Origin: Agrobacterium leguminum
GTDB taxonomy: Bacteria > Pseudomonadota > Alphaproteobacteria > Rhizobiales > Rhizobiaceae
Reading direction: 5' to 3'
Assembly (NCBI RefSeq): GCF_015704895.1
Contig: NZ_JADQWB010000001.1
Location: 434,001 to 498,000 of the forward strand
Length of the DNA stretch: 64,000 nucleotides
Under the pieces are notes generated by a model. That model made no database searches and had not been told where the DNA came from. It worked only from the letters and a program-made list of their open reading frames with translations. Shown here piece after piece: positions 8,802 through 18,117 of this stretch (the stretch's first letter is position 1; the number at the start of each line of letters is the position of its first letter). The position numbers were made by a program, and so were the translations under genes.

Positions 8802-10022
8802 TTATCTGTGGGCGTTGAGCGAAACGACGTTATGCATCGTTTCGTCTGCGCTCGACAGGAAACGCTTCAGATTGCGCGCTGCCTGACGAATTCGATGCTC
8901 GTTTTCCACGAGCGCGAGACGGACGTAATCGTCACCCATCTCGCCAAAGCCGATGCCGGGAGCAACGGCGATATCTGCCTTCTCGACCAGAAGCTTGGAG
9001 AATTCCAGGCTGCCGAGATGGCGGAACTTTTCCGGGATCTTCGCCCAGGCGAACATCGTTGCCGCCGGCGGCGGAACTTCGAAACCGGCCTTGCCAAACG
9101 TGTCGACCATGACGTCGCGGCGGCGGCGATAGACATTGCGCACTTCGGCGATGTCGGAACCGTCACCGTTCAGCGCATGGGTCGCCGCAACCTGGATCGG
9201 CGTGAAAGCGCCGTAATCGAGATAGGACTTCACGCGCGTCAGCGCCGCGATCAGACGCTCGTTGCCGACGGCAAAGCCCATGCGCCAGCCGGGCATGGAG
9301 AAGGTCTTCGACATGGAGGTGAACTCCACCGCAACGTCGATTGCGCCGGGAACTTCGAGAACCGAAGGCGGCGGATTGTTTTCGTCGAAATAGATTTCCG
9401 AATAGGCAAGGTCGGAAAGCACGATGATCTCGTGCTTCTTCGCAAAGGCGATGACGTCCTTGTAGAAATCGAGCGAAGCGACATGCGCCGTCGGGTTCGA
9501 CGGGTAGTTGACGATCAGCGCCAGCGGCTTCGGGATGGAGTGGCGCACGGCGCGCTCCAGCGGTCCGAAGAAGCTGTCATCCGGTTCGACATTCATCGAA
9601 CGGATAACGCCGCCCGCCATCAGGAAACCGAAGGCATGGATCGGATAGGTGGGGTTCGGACACAGGATCACGTCACCCGGCGCGGTGATGGCCTGCGCCA
9701 TATTGGCGAAGCCTTCCTTGGAGCCGAGCGTAGCGACGACCTGCGTGTCGGGGTTCAGCTTCACGCCGAAACGGCGGGCATAATAGGCTGCCTGCGCGCG
9801 GCGAAGGCCGGGAATGCCCTTGGACGAGGAATAACGATGGGTGCGCGGGTCCTGAACGACCTCGCAAAGCTTGTCGACGATGGCCTTCGGGGTCGGAAGG
9901 TCGGGATTGCCCATGCCGAGATCGATGATATCGGCCCCGGCCGCTCGCGCGCTCGCTTTCAAACGGTTGACCTGTTCGAAGACGTATTGCGGCAGACGCC
10001 GGACCTTGTGAAACTCTTCCAT
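8802..10022 (-). CDS. PLP-dependent class I/II aminotransferase (AlaC/aspartate aminotransferase type)
   Basis: About 406 residues. The start has the family sequence FHKVRRLPQYVFEQV and GMGNPDLPTP; the lysine that binds PLP lies in SMSKTFSMPGWRMGF near residue 242. The pattern matches the AlaC-like branch that transfers amino groups among alanine, aspartate or glutamate; the exact substrate cannot be set from sequence. ATG 10022 was chosen because GAGGAAAG is directly upstream; a longer frame to 10100 lacks a good site and adds a poor N-terminus. It is upstream of hom in the same direction, fitting a role in aspartate-family metabolism. Confidence 0.9.
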   Translation of the reverse strand: MEEFHKVRRLPQYVFEQVNRLKASARAAGADIIDLGMGNPDLPTPKAIVDKLCEVVQDPRTHRYSSSKGIPGLRRAQAAYYARRFGVKLNPDTQVVATLGSKEGFANMAQAITAPGDVILCPNPTYPIHAFGFLMAGGVIRSMNVEPDDSFFGPLERAVRHSIPKPLALIVNYPSNPTAHVASLDFYKDVIAFAKKHEIIVLSDLAYSEIYFDENNPPPSVLEVPGAIDVAVEFTSMSKTFSMPGWRMGFAVGNERLIAALTRVKSYLDYGAFTPIQVAATHALNGDGSDIAEVRNVYRRRRDVMVDTFGKAGFEVPPPAATMFAWAKIPEKFRHLGSLEFSKLLVEKADIAVAPGIGFGEMGDDYVRLALVENEHRIRQAARNLKRFLSSADETMHNVVSLNAHR

Positions 10023-10324
10023 CTCTTTCCTCATGGGAATGGACCGGTTCTGCCGGCCCATAACGAAGGTTCGTTTTTTGTTGTTAAACGCCGCCGACAC
10101 GAACCGACCCGGCAGGCGTTATTCATTGTAGCGCAAAGCACGGGAAAACCTACAAGGCTTTTCTCGGCCCACGCCGCATAGCGGTGATCCGCTCGTCCTT
10201 CCGGCACGGCCTTCTCAGCCCCGCCGGCAAGGCGGATCGCGCACTATGATCAGGGAACTTGCATAACGCCAGATTCTTGGAAAATGCAAGGCAAGCCATG
10301 CTCAAGAACGGCCATTCCTGCCCT

Positions 10325-11284
10325 TCAGCCGCGCTCACCCTTCACAATTGCCGCGCGGATGACCGAAAGCACGCGCTCCGGCTCGATATCCGTGCAGATG
10401 AGCTGGCTCGGATGCCCGTCCCAGTCGCCCGGCGGAAAGGCGCGGCCATCCGGCTTCTGGATCGTCTGGCCGTCGGCAAGACCGCCGCAGACGACACGCA
10501 CCGGGCCGCTGCGGGTGGTAAACAGTTCCGGCGCGACGAGATAGACGCAGGCGCAGCTGTCATGCACCACCATGCCGTCACCGGTGCGGGTCTTGTAGAA
10601 ATCGATATAGAACTGCGACAGGTCGGAAAGCAGCTGCACTGGCTTGCCGCCGGCCTCTGCCATCTCCGCCATGAAGGCGCTGGTCATCACGGTTTTTGTC
10701 GTCACGTCCAGACCGACGACGACAACGCGCCACGGCGCGGTGAAGACGAGATCGGCCGCTTCCGGATCGCCGTGAATATTGGCTTCGGCCGCCGGGGAGA
10801 CATTGCCGTTCATGTCGAAGGCGCCGCCCATGACGATCACTTCCTTCACCAGCGCGGCGAAATCCGGTTCCTCACGTAGTGCCAGCGCCAGATTGGTCAT
10901 GCGGCCGACTGCGATCAGCGTCACCTCGCCGGGATTGGCCTTCACCGTCTCGATGATGAAGCGATGCGCCGGGCGCGGATCGAGCGGCAGATCGATGGTT
11001 TCAGGGATATCGATATCGCCGAGGCCGTTTTCGCCGTGGATGAAGGTCGGCCAATGGCCTTCCTTGCGGGCGGGATCGAAAGTCACGCCGGCGCCTCTCG
11101 CGACCGGTGCGGTCATCTGCCATTCCCGCTTGAGGAAGAGCGCGTTGCGGGTGGTGATATCGATGGGGGCGTTGCCGAAAACCGTGGTGACGCCGATCAG
11201 ATCGATATCGGGGTGACGGTGCAGGAACAGAAGCGCCATGGCGTCGTCCACACCGGGGTCCGTATCGAATATCACTTTATGCAT
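10325..11284 (-). CDS. Nucleoside hydrolase (IunH family)
   Basis: Cleaves ribonucleosides to base and ribose, 319 residues, full length. The calcium-binding DTDPGVDDAMAL motif is at residues 6-17. Other family blocks include NPGEVTLIAVGRMTNLA near 122 and VVVVGLDVTTKT near 200. ATG 11284 has GAGGG at a good distance; an in-frame ATG five codons upstream is less well placed. Substrate preference is not deducible. It stands alone, divergent from the permease gene to its right. Confidence 0.9.
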   Translation of the reverse strand: MHKVIFDTDPGVDDAMALLFLHRHPDIDLIGVTTVFGNAPIDITTRNALFLKREWQMTAPVARGAGVTFDPARKEGHWPTFIHGENGLGDIDIPETIDLPLDPRPAHRFIIETVKANPGEVTLIAVGRMTNLALALREEPDFAALVKEVIVMGGAFDMNGNVSPAAEANIHGDPEAADLVFTAPWRVVVVGLDVTTKTVMTSAFMAEMAEAGGKPVQLLSDLSQFYIDFYKTRTGDGMVVHDSCACVYLVAPELFTTRSGPVRVVCGGLADGQTIQKPDGRAFPPGDWDGHPSQLICTDIEPERVLSVIRAAIVKGERG

Positions 11285-11468
11285 AATGCCCTCATCCATA
11301 TGTCTTCAAGCGCCATCCGCTTCCGCCGGCGACGCGCCACGGAAACATAACGATAAGCGGCAACACCGCAATCCCCCCGCAGGCTGCATATCATGCAGAA
11401 AAATATTGCGTGGCGGTCTTTTCAGTGAAAGAAGAAGCCCTCTCCCGCCGCCTGCCCGGACATCTTCA

Positions 11469-12272
11469 GTGCAAGACATCGCCCTCAACGTATTTATCGT
11501 TCTCTTCTGCGTCGCCATCTTTGCCGGCTTTATCGATTCCATTGCCGGCGGCGGCGGTCTCATCACCATTCCGGCGATGCTGATCATGGGCATTGCACCG
11601 CTCGATACGCTCGGCACCAACAAGCTGCAATCGCAGTTCGGCTCTGCCTCCGCCACCATCGCCTATGCCCGGCGCGGCCATGTCAATCTGAGGGAACAAT
11701 TGCCCATGGCCGTCATGGCCATGCTTGGCGGCGGGCTCGGCGCGGTCACCGCCGCCTTCGTGCCGTCCGACCTGCTGCGCACCATCATGCCGTTCCTGCT
11801 GATCGCGATTGCGATCTATTTCGCCTTCAAGCCGCAGCTCAGCGATATCGACAGCCATCGCCGCATCACGCCCTTCGTGTTCGGTTTCACCGTCGCGCCG
11901 CTGGTGGGCTTCTACGACGGCGTTTTCGGCCCCGGCGCGGGATCCTTCTACATGCTCGCCTTCGTGGCGCTTGCCGGTTTCGGCATGTTGAAGGCAACCG
12001 CCCACACCAAGCTTCTGAACCTCGGCTCGAACTTCGGCGGTTTCGTTGTGTTTGCGATAGGTGGTGCGGTTTTGTGGAAGCTCGGCCTCGCCATGGGCGT
12101 CGGCCAGTTCATCGGCGCACAGATCGGCTCCCGCTTCGCCATGAAGAACGGCGCGAAGATCATCCGCCCGCTGCTGGTGCTTTCCTGCCTGGCCATGGCG
12201 ACGAAGCTCCTTGCGGATGCATCATCCGCATGGTCCATCGCCGCGATATGGGAAACCGTGTTCCCGAAATAG
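11469..12272 (+). CDS. TauE/SafE family sulfite/organosulfonate exporter-like permease
   Basis: About 267 residues with eight or so membrane segments. The family signature GFIDSIAGGGGLITIPAML is close to the N-terminus and repeats as GFYDGVFGPGAGSFY near residue 140. The family moves sulfite, sulfonates or related anions across the inner membrane; the substrate here is unknown. GTG 11469 was chosen because the protein then starts directly before the first helix; the frame is open further upstream but that part is polar, proline-rich and unlike the family. The RBS is weak. Confidence 0.85.
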   Translation: MQDIALNVFIVLFCVAIFAGFIDSIAGGGGLITIPAMLIMGIAPLDTLGTNKLQSQFGSASATIAYARRGHVNLREQLPMAVMAMLGGGLGAVTAAFVPSDLLRTIMPFLLIAIAIYFAFKPQLSDIDSHRRITPFVFGFTVAPLVGFYDGVFGPGAGSFYMLAFVALAGFGMLKATAHTKLLNLGSNFGGFVVFAIGGAVLWKLGLAMGVGQFIGAQIGSRFAMKNGAKIIRPLLVLSCLAMATKLLADASSAWSIAAIWETVFPK

Positions 12273-12321
12273 CCGGAAACGGCAAAGCCGGGAGAGTGTC
12301 GTCAGAGACCGGCGCCTGCCG

Positions 12322-13017
12322 TTACGCCGTGGCGCGACGTCTGCGATCGGCAATTTCCCGGATCACCACCATAGCGCCCACGAGCTTATAGGCGGAGGAA
12401 TAGCAGGGGGACATTTCCAGCGACTTCACGATCGTCCGGCCGTTCTGATCTTCCGCATAGGTATATTTCGACGTATCGCCCTTGAAGCAATTGTCGAGTT
12501 TTTCCCGAAGGTCGTTCTGGAAGCGGTGGACGCCGACGAGTTCGGCAATGTGGCAGCCGACGAGCCCTTCCGGCGCATTGCGCTGGAAAGCATCAAGCGC
12601 ATTGGCAAAGGACACGCGGTAGCCGGGAGAAACGATGACCACCGGCTCGTCCAGATCGTTGAGCATGTCCTCATCGAGGATCAGATGGCGGTGATGCCAT
12701 TCCAGGGTGTCCTCGTCCTCGTCACCGATGACCTTGGCCTTGGGCGGCATGCCGACATAACGGTCGACCAGGGTTCTCAGAAGCTCGGAATTGCGCTGCA
12801 CGCAGCCGAGATCCTCCGCCTCGTGGTTCAGGAGGTCGATGGCGAAACGGAACTGTTCGCGAATATCCTCGGAGTTTTCTGTCTGACGCCCGACGACCCG
12901 CTCGAGAAGCTGCTCCAGTTCACGCTCCAGCACTGCGATCTTGTCGGCTTCGTTTTTACCAACGGCAGATTGCAGTTCCGTATAACGCAGCCAGAACAAC
13001 TCAATCAAATCTTTCAA
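12322..13017 (-). CDS. PAS-domain protein, probable sensory/signalling protein
   Basis: 231 residues. The N-terminal part (about 1-70) is charged and likely helical; a PAS domain begins near residue 118 (LDEPVVIVSPGYRVSFAN) and runs to about 220, ending VGAMVVIREI. There is no kinase, HTH or GGDEF domain, so it may signal by binding a partner or cofactor. The start is TTG 13017 with GGGAGAG upstream; no ATG fits better. It converges on the TauE gene. Confidence 0.75.
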   Translation of the reverse strand: MKDLIELFWLRYTELQSAVGKNEADKIAVLERELEQLLERVVGRQTENSEDIREQFRFAIDLLNHEAEDLGCVQRNSELLRTLVDRYVGMPPKAKVIGDEDEDTLEWHHRHLILDEDMLNDLDEPVVIVSPGYRVSFANALDAFQRNAPEGLVGCHIAELVGVHRFQNDLREKLDNCFKGDTSKYTYAEDQNGRTIVKSLEMSPCYSSAYKLVGAMVVIREIADRRRRATA

Positions 13018-13296
13018 CCCAACTCTCCCTGAACGGGCATAACCCGGTTCCCAATGCGAACGGATTAACCCTTTGCCCCCTGATTATAGCGTCTTTGCGC
13101 TTAAAAATGACGTAACGAAACGCAGGAACGCCGCGAGGATTGTTGTCCAAAATATCACAGCAGCCGCCAATTTTTCAATTTCGATAATCCATGAACGAAA
13201 AATGAGGTTCCGCTAATATGGAAAAACACCGAAACGCGCGGTTTCCCGGCCGAATTTCGTGAAAGTCGCGGAAAATCCGGCCGCACGGCAGTCACC

Positions 13297-14226
13297 TCAA
13301 ATCCGGTGCTTCACGTCCCAGCGGTCGTGATACCACAGCCATTGTCCGGGGTATTCGCGCACCCAGCTTTCCACCTTGTCGTTCAGAAGCTGCGCCGTCG
13401 CCTGAATGTCGACATTGCCCTTCTCGTCGCGCGGAATTTCAACCTTGGGCTCTATTTCCAGCCTGTAGCGATTGTCGGGAAGACGCACGCAACGGGCCGG
13501 ATAGACATCGCAGTTGAACTGCCGCACCAGCTTGGCAAGCAGCGGATTGGTGCGGACTTCAAGGCCGAAGAACTTCGTTGTCAGACCCTTGCCGAACTTC
13601 TGGTCGACGAGCACGCCGACGCCACCGCCCTTTTCCAGCTGCCGCGCAAGCGCGAAAGAGGAACCGGCGTGCGACGGCACGAGATTGCCCATGCGCTCCT
13701 TGCGGAAATTGAACACCTTGTCCGCCACGAATGGATTGTTCGGCGGACGGAACAGCACCGTTACATCGAGACCGAAAGCCGAGCCGGCCACCGGCAGCAA
13801 TTCGAAATTGCCGCTATGGGCGGTAAAGACGATGAAGGGCCGCGGATTGTCGCGCAGCTCGAGGAAGGTCGGAATGCCCTCGACCTCGATGCGGCCCGGT
13901 TCGTTCTTTTCCGGATCGAAATCGAACAGCCGGTCGAGAAACACATATTCCGCCGCAAGCCGGCCCATATTGGCCCAGCTATCCATGGCGATCTCAAGCC
14001 GCTCCTCCTCGGATTTCTCCGGAAAGGCGCGCGCCAGATTATGGAGCATCAGCTTGTGGCGGCCGGTTTTCGGCCCCACCCAGCGCGCCAGCCGGTCGGC
14101 GGCGCGAATGCCCGCATCGGCGGGAAAAAGCTTCAGCAGGTTGAGAAGGCCGAAGGCGAATGTCGCAATCAGCCACTGCCGGAAGTGGTCCAGTTTCAGG
14201 ACAATCCGTGTCAGGAACAGCTTCAA
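13297..14226 (-). CDS. lpxXL: Lipid A very-long-chain acyltransferase LpxXL (LpxL/HtrB family)
   Basis: 309 residues, the size of LpxL-type inner-membrane acyltransferases. An N-terminal hydrophobic anchor is followed by the acyltransferase motif HSGNFE near residue 139 and by RPPNNPF and DQKFGKG. In rhizobia LpxXL transfers the 27-hydroxyoctacosanoyl chain from AcpXL to lipid A. TTG 14226 was chosen: it gives the family N-terminus KLFLTRIVLK and starts 5 bases after the upstream dehydrogenase stop, whereas the longer frame overlaps that gene. It is the last gene of the acpXL cluster. Confidence 0.9.
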   Translation of the reverse strand: MKLFLTRIVLKLDHFRQWLIATFAFGLLNLLKLFPADAGIRAADRLARWVGPKTGRHKLMLHNLARAFPEKSEEERLEIAMDSWANMGRLAAEYVFLDRLFDFDPEKNEPGRIEVEGIPTFLELRDNPRPFIVFTAHSGNFELLPVAGSAFGLDVTVLFRPPNNPFVADKVFNFRKERMGNLVPSHAGSSFALARQLEKGGGVGVLVDQKFGKGLTTKFFGLEVRTNPLLAKLVRQFNCDVYPARCVRLPDNRYRLEIEPKVEIPRDEKGNVDIQATAQLLNDKVESWVREYPGQWLWYHDRWDVKHRI

Positions 14227-14231
14227 GATGC

Positions 14232-15260
14232 TCAGTCCATCCGCAGAACGATCTTGCCGAACACTTGGCGCGTCTCCATGCGCTCCAGCGCCCGGTCGAT
14301 ATCGTCGAAGGTCACTTCGGTGTCGATGACGGGATGAACGATGCCGCGCGCCATCTTCTGCATGGCGTTGGCCATGTTTTCCATGCGGCAACCGAAGGAG
14401 CCGAGCAGCTTAAGCTGCTGCTGGAACAGCATCATCAGGTTGATATCGGTGGAAACGCCCGACGTGGAGCCGCAGGTGACGAGACGGCCGCCGCGCTTCA
14501 GCGAGAACATCGAACCCGCCCAGGTGTCCTTGCCGACATGTTCGAACACGACGTCGACGCCCTTCTTTTTCGTCAGCTTGCGCACGACGCCTTCGAAACG
14601 GTCGGTCCGGTAGTTGATGACGTGGTCGGCGCCCAGCGCCTTCGCCCGTTCGATCTTGTCGTCCGAACCGACAGTGGTGATGACGGTGCAGCCCATCTTC
14701 TTGGCAAGCTGGATCGCCGCCGTGCCGATGCCGGAACCGCCGGCATGAATGAGGATGGTTTCGCCGGACTCCAGCTTGGCATTGTCGAACAGCATGTGCT
14801 CGACGGTGCCGAAGGTCACCGGTGCGAGAGCCGCAGCAACGGCATCGACGCCATGCGGCGCAGGCACAAGCTGGCGGGCGGGAATATTGATCTTTTCCTG
14901 AGCGAAACCGTCAAGGTGGAAACCGTGCACGCCCTGAACATGTTCGCACAGATTGTCACGGCCTTCGCGACACGGCTTGCACAGCCCGCAGGTGCGCGCA
15001 CCGTAGATTGACACGAGCTGGCCGGGCAGCACATTCGAAACGCCCGGACCGATGGCTTCGACCACACCCGAAGCCTCGGCACCGATGGTGAGCGGCATCT
15101 TGCGCTTGGCGAAAGCCATGCCGCGCCAGCCCCATACGTCGATGTGGTTGAGCGCTACGGCCTTGACACGCAGCGTCACCTCGCCCGGCGCCGGTGCATC
15201 CGGTTCGGGCAGGTCCACTTTTTCGAGCTTCCGGTCGTCCACGAGTTGAAGAGCGCGCAT
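14232..15260 (-). CDS. Zinc-type medium-chain alcohol dehydrogenase of the VLCFA cluster
   Basis: 342 residues, MDR superfamily. The structural zinc site is visible as CGLCKPCREGRDNLC near residues 91-105, and the NAD(P) motif HAGGSGIGTAA near 172. The corresponding rhizobial gene (often adh2XL) sits in the same place between ketosynthase and lpxXL genes. It probably takes part in making or oxidising the omega-1 hydroxy very-long-chain acyl product, but its reaction is not established from sequence. It is separated from the ketosynthase gene by 157 bases with two strong palindromes. Confidence 0.85.
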   Translation of the reverse strand: MRALQLVDDRKLEKVDLPEPDAPAPGEVTLRVKAVALNHIDVWGWRGMAFAKRKMPLTIGAEASGVVEAIGPGVSNVLPGQLVSIYGARTCGLCKPCREGRDNLCEHVQGVHGFHLDGFAQEKINIPARQLVPAPHGVDAVAAALAPVTFGTVEHMLFDNAKLESGETILIHAGGSGIGTAAIQLAKKMGCTVITTVGSDDKIERAKALGADHVINYRTDRFEGVVRKLTKKKGVDVVFEHVGKDTWAGSMFSLKRGGRLVTCGSTSGVSTDINLMMLFQQQLKLLGSFGCRMENMANAMQKMARGIVHPVIDTEVTFDDIDRALERMETRQVFGKIVLRMD

Positions 15261-15311
15261 GTATCAGTCCTTCGCCCAGGGGCGTTTATCTGGGGGCGTT
15301 ATCTAAAAGCT

Positions 15312-15398
15312 ATTCCCGCAAAACTCTGTAACCGTTTTGCGGCCGGAATGCGTAATCAAAGAAGCGAGAGCGTTTCCGCAATTGCCGCGGAAACGCTC
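15312..15398. repeat. Bipartite intergenic palindromic element
   Basis: Two perfect hairpins: CCGCAAAAC/GTTTTGCGG (15316-15324, 15334-15342) and GAGCGTTTCCGC/GCGGAAACGCTC (15368-15379, 15387-15398). Neither has a T-run. The arrangement resembles rhizobial RIME-like elements; it could also stabilise or partly terminate the cluster transcript. Confidence 0.6.
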
Positions 15399-15417
15399 CT
15401 GTTGATGGCGAAACCGG

Positions 15418-16701
15418 TTAAGCCGGTTCCCGCGTCATGACAAGGCTTGCATTCTGCCCGCCGAACCCGAAGGAGTTGGACAGAACCGCGCTTACCTGAG
15501 CATCCCGCTTCACATTCGGCACCACGTCGAGCGTGATGGTCGGATCGGGATTGTTGTAGTTGATCGTCGGCGGCAGCGTGCCGGTCAGCATGGTCTGCAG
15601 CGAGAACACCGCTTCCACGGCGCCTGCAGCGGTCAGGGTATGGCCGATCATCGACTTGTTGGACGACAGCGGAATATCCTTCAGGCCCTCGCCGAAGACG
15701 GCGAGCATGGAGCCATATTCCATCTTGTCGTTCTCAGGCGTCGAAGTGCCGTGGGCGTTGATGTAACCGATATCGCTTTCGGCCACGCCCGCATCGGCCA
15801 GTGCCGCACGGATCGTCGCAATCGCCGGGCCGCCATCGGGCGAAGACCGCGTGCGGTGGAAGCTATCAGCCTTCTCGCCCGCACCCTTGATGATGCCGAG
15901 CACCTTCGCACCGCGTGCGACCGCGGCTTCCAGCGATTCCAGCACCAGTGTGGCCGCACCTTCGGCGATCACGAAACCGTCGCGGTCCTTGCTGAACGGC
16001 TTGGAGGCCTTTTCCGGCGGGTCGTTCTGGGTCGAAAGTGCAGAGAGAAGCGAGAAGCGAATGAGCGCCTCGGCACTGACCGAACCGTCGGTCGCAACCG
16101 TCAGCGCCCGCTCGGTGCGGCCCTGGCGGATCGCCTCGACGCCGAGCTGGATCGCGGTCGCGCCGGATGCACAGGCCGTAGACAGCGTGACGGGCAGGCC
16201 ACGGGTGCCGAAACGGTCGGAAAGACGCTCGGAAATCGCGCCGAACAGGGCGGCTTCCTGGAATGCCGGGTCGGGACGCTGGCGGAAGGCCGTCAGGAAC
16301 CGTTCATAGGCGTCACCCGGCTGGGCGGCCGGCGGAGACCGGTCGGCAAGCTCGAAACGGGCGCTCCATTCCGGCTCGATAGGCGGCGCCGCGAGAAACA
16401 GCGGGCCGTCGAAATCGCCGGAGATACCGGCCTGCGCCAGAGCCTCGATGGTGGTTTCGCGCGCGAAAGCATAGGAACGCTCCACGGAATTCGGAACCGG
16501 GATATCGATGAAATCCACCGTGCCGCTGATGCGGGTCGAAAGCCCCTCGGTCGGGAAACGGGTGATCTTGTGGATGCCCGATTTGCCCGACGTCAGCGCC
16601 GCCCAGTTATCGGCAAGCCCCTGCCCGAGCGAGGTGATGATGCCCATGCCGGTGACGGCGACGATGGGACGACCGAGATGATCCCTGAAATTGGAAGTCA
16701 T
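15418..16701 (-). CDS. fabF1XL: Beta-ketoacyl-ACP synthase of the VLCFA cluster, catalytically complete
   Basis: 427 residues, KAS II type. The nucleophile lies in STACASG near residue 175, the first histidine in NAHGTSTPEND near 312, and the lysine and second histidine in SNKSMIGH near 345. It should condense malonyl units onto AcpXL-bound chains up to C26-C28. ATG 16701 has GAGGAG upstream; the TTG at 16716 would overlap the previous stop. It directly follows a second, degenerate ketosynthase gene and probably works with it. The 1/2 numbering follows rhizobial usage and is tentative. Confidence 0.9.
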   Translation of the reverse strand: MTSNFRDHLGRPIVAVTGMGIITSLGQGLADNWAALTSGKSGIHKITRFPTEGLSTRISGTVDFIDIPVPNSVERSYAFARETTIEALAQAGISGDFDGPLFLAAPPIEPEWSARFELADRSPPAAQPGDAYERFLTAFRQRPDPAFQEAALFGAISERLSDRFGTRGLPVTLSTACASGATAIQLGVEAIRQGRTERALTVATDGSVSAEALIRFSLLSALSTQNDPPEKASKPFSKDRDGFVIAEGAATLVLESLEAAVARGAKVLGIIKGAGEKADSFHRTRSSPDGGPAIATIRAALADAGVAESDIGYINAHGTSTPENDKMEYGSMLAVFGEGLKDIPLSSNKSMIGHTLTAAGAVEAVFSLQTMLTGTLPPTINYNNPDPTITLDVVPNVKRDAQVSAVLSNSFGFGGQNASLVMTREPA

Positions 16702-16712
16702 GGTCTTTCTCC

Positions 16713-17909
16713 TCAAACGTCGCGGGACAGAACGGCGACACCTTCGCCGCGCACATGGCCGACGGTGGTGACGACGGCTTCGCTGGCCGCCTCGCCCATG
16801 GGCTTTTCCTCAGCCGCATCGAAGGTAGGCACCTTCGCGCCGCTTTCAAGCGTCAGGGCAGCCAGAGCCAGCCCGAGCGGGAACTGTGCTTCCAGCCCAT
16901 GACCGGTGATACCGCCAAAACCGCGAATGACGGCATTTGGCAGGGCCTTTTCGAGAATGTCCTTCTCGCGGGCCGTCACGCCGTCATAACCGCTCGCGCC
17001 GGAAAACACGACGGTCGCCGCGCTGTCCTTGGCGGGAGCAAGCAGCCGCTCCATGCGCTTTTCCATCTTGCCTTCGTCACGGCTGCCGCGGTCGCCCTCG
17101 ATGGCGTCGATGCGGGCATAAATGCGCGCGCCGCGCTCGCTGGCGTGCTTGCGCGATTCCAGCACGAGGAATGCGCCGAGCGAACCGGAAACCATGCCGC
17201 CGCCTTCCTGGCCTTCGCGCGACCACAGCGGCTGCCAGCCGCCCTGCGCATGCGCGCCGATGGCTTCAAACAGCAGGATCATGTCGGGACGTTCCGCCGA
17301 GAAAGCGCCGCCCACCAGCGCATGGCTCGATTCGCCGGAGCGGATGCGGTGAAATGCGGTTTCGACGGCGGAAATGCCGGCCGCTTCCTCGCCCATGAAG
17401 GTGCGGGAAGAGCCGGTGACCTTGTGCACGATGGAAATATTGCCGGCCATCAGGTTGGAAAGCTGGGCGAGAAACAGCGTCGGGCGCAGTTCCGTCGTCA
17501 GCTTCTCATTGAGCAGCTTTTCGCGATCATTGCGCTTCAGCGCCTCGTCGACGATCAGCGTATCGACATTGATGTCGCGCTCGCCGCCGCCGGCGGCAAC
17601 GATCATGTCCATGGTGGCGCAGGCTTCGGCATCTTCCTTCAGCCCGGCATCGTCGAGTGCGAGACCGGCGGCGAAAACGCCGAGGCGCTGCCAGTTTTCC
17701 ATCTGGCGCTGGTCACCGCGCTTGGCGATCTGCGCGGACCAGTCGATCTCCGGCATGGGATGGACCGGATAGGGCTTGAACTTTTCGGTCTCGACCACCG
17801 GCTCCGGCACGGCGGTTCCCGAAAGAAGCGCCACATGCGCCTGGCTGCCGACGCCGTGACAGGTCACGATGCCGACCCCTGTTATCACCACATCATTGTC
17901 AGATTTCAT
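16713..17909 (-). CDS. fabF2XL: Ketosynthase-like protein lacking the catalytic Cys (chain-length-factor-like)
   Basis: 398 residues with the thiolase/ketosynthase fold (VVITGVGIVTCHG at the start, LVGGAF, FGGITGHGLEA near residue 330). By hand alignment to FabF, the catalytic cysteine position falls in GEEAAG (residues 173-178) and is Glu175; the first histidine is replaced in GASGYDG; the lysine before the second histidine is also missing, while that histidine remains. This resembles the inactive KS-beta/chain-length-factor partner of polyketide synthases. It is 11 bases upstream of the active ketosynthase ATG, so the two are likely co-translated and may form a heterodimer. Confidence 0.85.
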   Translation of the reverse strand: MKSDNDVVITGVGIVTCHGVGSQAHVALLSGTAVPEPVVETEKFKPYPVHPMPEIDWSAQIAKRGDQRQMENWQRLGVFAAGLALDDAGLKEDAEACATMDMIVAAGGGERDINVDTLIVDEALKRNDREKLLNEKLTTELRPTLFLAQLSNLMAGNISIVHKVTGSSRTFMGEEAAGISAVETAFHRIRSGESSHALVGGAFSAERPDMILLFEAIGAHAQGGWQPLWSREGQEGGGMVSGSLGAFLVLESRKHASERGARIYARIDAIEGDRGSRDEGKMEKRMERLLAPAKDSAATVVFSGASGYDGVTAREKDILEKALPNAVIRGFGGITGHGLEAQFPLGLALAALTLESGAKVPTFDAAEEKPMGEAASEAVVTTVGHVRGEGVAVLSRDV

Positions 17910-18117
17910 CGTCTGTCATCCTTTGCAGCCGGCCCCGTCGAACGGTCACGGCTATCCAACAGCGGTCGCGAACAACCACTTCATGCGTTGCGGAATAAAG
18001 CGCGCGATGCGGATTGGCAATGGTGAAGGCCTGATCCGCCGTCGCGAGCCCACGATTTTCGTGCTCAAAAACCGGGCCGGCGGGAAAAACGCTCTCCTTC
18101 GAAACGAACGGAAACGC

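Noticed and set aside
10150..10338. Minus-strand frame of 62 codons upstream of the aminotransferase gene
   Set aside because: It overlaps the end of the nucleoside hydrolase gene, has no RBS, and its composition is not protein-like.
12211..13032. Plus-strand frame opposite the PAS gene
   Set aside because: Antisense shadow overlapping the end of the TauE gene.
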